NCBI GenBank assembly: GCA_023424725.1
Contig: JAFADQ010000213.1
Span: 1 to 8,412 of the forward strand
Direction: 5' to 3'
Source: Bacteroidota bacterium
GTDB lineage: Bacteria; Bacteroidota; Bacteroidia; Cytophagales; Hymenobacteraceae
Length of the DNA stretch: 8,412 nucleotides
Part shown: positions 6,665-8,412 of the stretch, in pieces
Numbering within the stretch: the first letter of the stretch is position 1
How the letters are laid out: each line of letters opens with the position of its first letter
Notes under the pieces: generated by a model
Database searches by the model: none
The model's input: only the letters and a program-made list of their open reading frames with translations
Told to the model about the DNA's origin: nothing
Program-made: the position numbers and the translations under genes

Positions 6665-8161
6665 ATGAAAAAGCTCTTACTTACTCTGCTACTTGGCTTT
6701 ACCTGCTTTGCAGCCCATAGCCAGCAGGTAGTTTGGGAACATACGGTAGTTAATCCGGACTCATCCGGCAATATATATACTTATCCTTTAGAATATGTTA
6801 CTCTGCCGGACGGTGGTTTTGCGGCTGTTTTTACCGGCCTGCCTGCCGCCAGGGTGGCCCGCTACGATTCTTCGGGAAACGAAATATGGAACGAGCCGCT
6901 TCCCGCTAACCTAAATTTGCAAACTTTTATGCATGCCCTGTTAAAAATAGTACCGGGCGGACTCCTTGTAGGGCTGCAGCAATATGATACCGATACGGTA
7001 CGGCTGGCCCTGGCTAAGCTAAACTGGCAAGGAGCAGTACAATGGGTTACAACAATACCAACCGGGCGCAATTTTAACTCGCCCTGCGATTTATATATCC
7101 GCTCAGCAAACGAATATATAATAATGGCGGGTGGAAGGAATAGTAACCAAGTATTAGGCAATGGCGGAGGTGATAAATTCGTAGTTATTGCGACAGACAG
7201 CCTGGGAAATACTCTCTGGCGCAAAATCTACTTAGACCCGTTGCTAACCATTTGCTACCCAAAAAACATTTTCCGGGATAGGCAAAGTGGATACATGTTT
7301 ACTGGCACAACCGGAACAAATGGAAATTGGTTTCCAAGAATTATTAAGACAGATGCCACCGGGAATATATTGCAAAATGAGTTGCTGAACATACCCCCGG
7401 CAGGCTTTAATTACAATACTTACCATAGTAACTCCACTTTAGTTTCTGATGGGGGAGTGGTATTTAGCGGGTTTAATTTTGGTAGTGATCATTCACAGCG
7501 GTATATACAGGTTGCAAAAGTAGATACCGCATTAAATGTGCTTTGGACGGTAACACATAATGAACCTGGGGGATCTTTGGAAAAATCACAAGTGATAGAG
7601 ATGGCCGACAGTTCGATACTTATGGTAACTCAACAATTAAATGGTGATAAAATAATACTTGTGAGAATATCTGCTCAGGGGCAGTTGCTCGATACTACTT
7701 ATGTGCCGGTTACCACTAACGTGCCGGTTGCCAATATTAATCTTCTTGGTCGTTTATTAAATGCTTTTCTCTTACCAGACAGCTCACTTTTTTATGGAGG
7801 TGAATCATTTATAGCCAAAATAGCAAACGTTGGCTTGCCCATGCCTCCGCAGCAGTTCGAGGAGCCGCCGGTGGGGCTACCGGAGCAGTTGGAGCTATTA
7901 ACCACAGCCCTTGGCGCTGCCTACCCTAACCCGGCAAACTCAACGGTAACCATACCTTACCGATTGCCTGAAGGCGCTACCGCGGCAACTATAGAAATAG
8001 CCGAAGTAGCCACCGGAAGGCTGGTGCAACGCATTACTCTTGACCTGACAGCAGAGCAGGCAGAGCTGAACGTGGCAGCACAGGCAGCGGGCGTTTATAC
8101 TTATACTCTTGTAGTAGACGGTGTACCTGCGGGCACTAAAAAACTGGTAATTATAAAGTAA
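6665..8161 (+). CDS. Secreted beta-propeller-like protein with T9SS type A sorting domain
   Basis: This 498-residue protein starts with a clear Sec signal peptide (MKKLLLTLLLGFTCFAAHS, likely cleavage before Q20; no lipobox). Residues about 50-390 contain spaced repeats of a strand followed by D-x-x-G-N-x-x-W. They begin at about 65 (VARYDSSGNEIW), 116, 174 (VIATDSLGNTLW), 226, 283 and 331, with a weaker one at 381. The 48-58-residue spacing suggests a seven-bladed propeller (inference). The C-terminus is a T9SS type A sorting domain: YPNPA (420-424), GVYTYTLVVDG (476-486) and the KKLVIIK end. That family directs proteins across the outer membrane by the type IX machinery, after which the domain is normally removed. 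I chose the ATG at 6665 because it begins the signal peptide; the open frame extends to a TTG at 6566 but without protein-like content. No catalytic motif is recognised; ligand or enzyme activity is unknown. An intrinsic terminator follows the stop. Confidence 0.92.
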   Translation: MKKLLLTLLLGFTCFAAHSQQVVWEHTVVNPDSSGNIYTYPLEYVTLPDGGFAAVFTGLPAARVARYDSSGNEIWNEPLPANLNLQTFMHALLKIVPGGLLVGLQQYDTDTVRLALAKLNWQGAVQWVTTIPTGRNFNSPCDLYIRSANEYIIMAGGRNSNQVLGNGGGDKFVVIATDSLGNTLWRKIYLDPLLTICYPKNIFRDRQSGYMFTGTTGTNGNWFPRIIKTDATGNILQNELLNIPPAGFNYNTYHSNSTLVSDGGVVFSGFNFGSDHSQRYIQVAKVDTALNVLWTVTHNEPGGSLEKSQVIEMADSSILMVTQQLNGDKIILVRISAQGQLLDTTYVPVTTNVPVANINLLGRLLNAFLLPDSSLFYGGESFIAKIANVGLPMPPQQFEEPPVGLPEQLELLTTALGAAYPNPANSTVTIPYRLPEGATAATIEIAEVATGRLVQRITLDLTAEQAELNVAAQAAGVYTYTLVVDGVPAGTKKLVIIK

Positions 8162-8185
8162 AACAAGATTAAAAGCGCGTATTGT

Positions 8186-8222
8186 AGCGATGGCATCCCT
8201 CCAAGGGATGCCATCGCTTTTT
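8186..8222 (+). terminator. Intrinsic terminator of the T9SS-cargo gene
   Basis: A perfect 15-bp stem (8186-8200 with 8204-8218) closes a 3-nt CCA loop and is followed by a T run to 8222. It begins 24 nt after the stop codon. The opposite strand lacks a T run, so it should act mainly on plus-strand transcripts. Confidence 0.9.
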
Positions 8223-8259
8223 GGCGGCGTAAATATTAATTTAATGTATTTCGCAACAT

Positions 8260-8280
8260 GGGCCTAAACCTGCAAGGCCC
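8260..8280 (-). other. Weak hairpin downstream of the right-hand kinase gene
   Basis: GGGCCT (8260-8265) and AGGCCC (8275-8280) can form a 6-bp GC-rich stem with a 9-nt loop, 14 nt beyond the stop of the minus-strand kinase. No T run follows on the minus strand, so a terminator role is doubtful. Confidence 0.25.
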
Positions 8281-8293
8281 AAAAACAACCCTA

Positions 8294-8412
8294 TCAGAAC
8301 CTAACGGTAAAGGTGCTGCCTATGCCCGGCTCGCTTTCTACCAAAACGCGGCCGCCGTTGTTTTCTACAATGCGCTTTACAATATACAGGCCGGTGCCGC
8401 TGCCCTCTACGT
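8294..8412 (-). CDS. Histidine kinase, C-terminal end only (partial, N-terminus outside window)
   Basis: The last 38 codons are visible, ending in TGA at 8296-8294. They encode the end of a GHKL/HATPase_c domain: the G2 box GSGTGLYIVKRIVE and the closing strands with VESEPGIGSTFTVRF. This is where most simple sensor kinases stop, so no receiver is fused to the C-terminus. The gene converges on the T9SS-cargo gene with 132 bp between their stops. Its coding sequence for VESEPGxGSTFT is nearly identical to that of the large kinase (36 of 38 nt, 3625-3662 against 8306-8343). Sensor domain and partner are outside the window. Confidence 0.9.
   Translation of the reverse strand, partial: VEGSGTGLYIVKRIVENNGGRVLVESEPGIGSTFTVRF

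Overview
The window looks like a chromosomal piece of a Bacteroidota member, probably Cytophagales (a Hymenobacteraceae-like genome is my guess, not shown). The evidence is a secreted protein with a C-terminal type IX secretion (T9SS) sorting domain, promoter-like TAnnTTTG motifs, no obvious Shine-Dalgarno sequences before the genes, and large hybrid histidine kinases of a style common in that phylum. Both ends cut through genes.

Positions 1-6329 (minus strand) hold a four-gene signalling cluster. In transcription order these are: a 1345-residue membrane hybrid histidine kinase (NIT-like sensor region, two HAMP domains, GAF, an 11-heptad coiled coil, HisKA, HATPase and three receivers); a CheR-type methyltransferase whose start overlaps the kinase stop by 11 nt; after a 331-bp gap, a stand-alone CheB methylesterase domain; and, overlapping cheB by 4 nt (ATGA), a receiver-HisKA hybrid kinase that leaves the window just after its phospho-accepting histidine. 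No chemoreceptor, CheA or CheW is present. The CheR/CheB pair therefore has no visible classical substrate, and the Glu/Gln-rich coiled coil of the large kinase is a candidate, purely by inference.

The cheR-cheB gap (1141-1471) contains a perfect 42-bp inverted repeat, each arm itself folding into two adjacent hairpins. It resembles a pair of REP-like elements in opposite orientation.

Positions 6330-6664 separate the kinase cluster from a divergent plus-strand gene. This stretch carries candidate promoters in both directions and a 41-nt segment (6574-6614) that matches the extreme 3' end of the downstream gene at 33 of 41 positions, including the stop codon. It looks like the remnant of an older T9SS-cargo gene.

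Positions 6665-8161 encode a 498-residue secreted protein with a signal peptide, about seven beta-propeller-like repeats and a T9SS type A sorting domain, followed by a strong intrinsic terminator (8186-8222). Converging on it from the right is the last 38 codons of another histidine kinase (8294-8412, minus strand).
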